Of a stretch of 7,284 nt of DNA, positions 6,600 to 7,284 are shown piece after piece. The notes beneath the pieces are model-generated. The model was given only the letters and a program-made list of their open reading frames with translations, searched no databases and was not told the DNA's origin. Location: NCBI GenBank assembly GCA_027858145.1, contig JAQIDF010000078.1, positions 1-7,284 on the forward strand. The letters are read 5' to 3'. How positions within the stretch are numbered: the stretch's first letter is position 1; every line of letters begins with the position of its first letter. Made by a program: the position numbers and the translations under genes. Source of the stretch: Prolixibacteraceae bacterium (lineage in GTDB: Bacteria > Bacteroidota > Bacteroidia > Bacteroidales > Prolixibacteraceae).

Positions 6600-7284
6600 G
6601 TTACTTCAAAAAACATAAAGAAGGTTTTATAATAACAGTGATTTATCATGCTGTTATCTTGTTGTTGTTATTTTTTATGGGTTTCTATACACCGCTGCCT
6701 TTACCGCAAGAGAAAGGTGTTTTAGTAGATTTTGGTGATAGTGAAACCGGTACAGGACAGCAAGAACCTGCCCCAAAGCCTGAGCCCCAACCACAACAAC
6801 AGCAGCAGCAGCAAACACAGGAACAGGTTACCCCGCCACCACCGCCTGAACCGGCAAAGCCTGTTGTTGCCGAACAACAACCTGATGAAAGTGGCAAAGA
6901 AGTGATGACACAGGATTTTGAAGAAACAGCAGCTGTTGACGAAGGTAAAAAGAAGGAAGAGGAAGAAGCCCGCAAAAAGCGTGAAGAAGAAGAGCGCAAA
7001 AGAAAAGAGCTGGAAGAACAGCGCAGAAAAGAAGAGTTAGAAAGACAGAAAGAGGAAGAAGAAATGCAGCGGCGTTTGGCTGTAGCTGAACAACGCAGAA
7101 AAGACAGCCTCCGGAAAATTGAAAAAGCACGACTGGCCGAGCAACGACGAATTGCCGAACAACGCAGGCAGGATAGTATTAAGCGGGCTGAAGAACAGGC
7201 GCGAATTGCGGCAATCAATTCAAGAGCTGAAAATGTTTTCGGTCAGTCTGCCGGTCAAAATGATAATTCAAGCTCATCGAGCGG
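6596..7284 (+). CDS. TonB/TolA-like energy transducer (partial, C-terminus missing)
   Basis: The protein is expected to carry energy from the ExbB/ExbD motor across the periplasm to an outer-membrane partner. The frame is open from the GTG at 6596 to the window edge (229 codons). The N-terminus MSYFKKHKEG leads into one membrane helix (about 11-30, ITVIYHAVILLLLFFMGF) with H18, which corresponds to the conserved His of TonB-type anchors. PLPLPQEKGVLVDFG follows. Then comes a Pro/Gln-rich stretch (about 55-91) with Q67-Q73 and P80-P84, and next a highly charged Lys/Glu/Arg coiled coil at about 118-212, TolA-like. The last residues are Gly/Ser/Asn-rich, a linker that in Bacteroidota usually precedes a TonB C-terminal domain, not visible here. 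The GTG is the first common start after an in-frame TGA; the next ATG (6677) would cut into the helix. It lies 14 bases after the exbD-like stop. TonB versus TolA cannot be decided without the C-terminus. Confidence 0.9.
   Translation, partial: MSYFKKHKEGFIITVIYHAVILLLLFFMGFYTPLPLPQEKGVLVDFGDSETGTGQQEPAPKPEPQPQQQQQQQTQEQVTPPPPPEPAKPVVAEQQPDESGKEVMTQDFEETAAVDEGKKKEEEEARKKREEEERKRKELEEQRRKEELERQKEEEEMQRRLAVAEQRRKDSLRKIEKARLAEQRRIAEQRRQDSIKRAEEQARIAAINSRAENVFGQSAGQNDNSSSSS
6794..6814 (+). repeat. CAA/CAG triplet run encoding seven glutamines
   Basis: Seven consecutive CAA or CAG codons encode Q67-Q73 in the TonB/TolA-like protein, within a Pro/Gln-rich extended linker. The four central CAG triplets are identical and so could change copy number by slippage without breaking the frame. 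A run of five Pro codons (6833-6847) follows shortly. Confidence 0.85.
7085..7186 (+). repeat. Imperfect coiled-coil repeats AEQRR(K/Q)DS(L/I) in the TonB/TolA-like gene
   Basis: The peptide pattern AEQRR occurs at residues 164-168, 181-185 and 187-191. The first and third copies extend to AEQRRKDSLRK (7085-7117) and AEQRRQDSIKR (7154-7186), 69 bases apart. The DNA shares GAACAACGCAG in both, while synonymous positions elsewhere differ, which suggests an old duplication or constraint from the heptad pattern, not a recent repeat. Confidence 0.7.

Noticed and set aside
6685..7218. Minus-strand open frame rich in Ser, Cys and Arg (and a second one at 6828-7130)
   Set aside because: These are antisense readings of the Lys/Glu/Gln-rich coiled coil and Pro/Gln stretch; the low-complexity codons leave the opposite strand without stops. 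The peptide is compositionally absurd for a real protein.
1..7284. Mobile elements, CRISPR arrays, tRNA or rRNA genes, or a novel defence system
   Set aside because: Nearly all the sequence is accounted for by five conserved housekeeping or envelope genes, and the spacers are short. No transposase, phage-like gene, spaced direct repeats or cloverleaf was seen.

Overview
The window looks like an ordinary chromosomal segment of a Bacteroidota bacterium. The support is a very long TamB-type protein with the C-terminal motifs of that phylum, a candidate -33/-7 promoter of the TTTG / TAnnTTTG type, little sign of Shine-Dalgarno sites, and an exbB-exbD-tonB/tolA-like gene string. Bacteroidales or a relative such as the Marinilabiliales/Prolixibacteraceae group is my guess from style alone. 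The genus cannot be told from this sequence.

Layout. Positions 1-839 (minus strand) hold the first 279 codons of tsaD, whose C-terminus lies beyond the left edge. A short AT-rich divergent intergenic region follows, with a perfect 9-bp inverted repeat and a candidate promoter. Positions 893-5353 (plus) encode one giant TamB-like (DUF490/AsmA-like) envelope protein of about 1,465-1,486 residues; its exact start is uncertain. A 121-bp gap (5354-5474) carries a good candidate Bacteroidota promoter. A tight three-gene run follows: an ExbB/TolQ proton-channel protein (5475-6170), an ExbD/TolR protein (6174-6581), and a TonB/TolA-like energy transducer starting at a GTG (6596) and cut by the right edge. 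The tsaD and TonB/TolA-like genes are both open at the window edges, so they have no stop codon here.

How the genes work together. TsaD acts in the cytoplasm on tRNA modification and is probably only a neighbour. TamB is an inner-membrane-anchored, periplasm-spanning protein of outer-membrane biogenesis. ExbB, ExbD and the TonB/TolA-like protein form a proton-motive-force motor with a long coiled-coil arm reaching across the periplasm. Both right-hand modules therefore connect the inner and outer membranes. Whether they cooperate is unproven.

I see no mobile element, CRISPR array, RNA gene or defence system. The points worth a second look are small: start-site and coupling oddities, a shared CAATTTAA palindromic motif in two intergenic regions, a Gln at the usual ExbB transmembrane Glu position, and repeats in the coiled coil.
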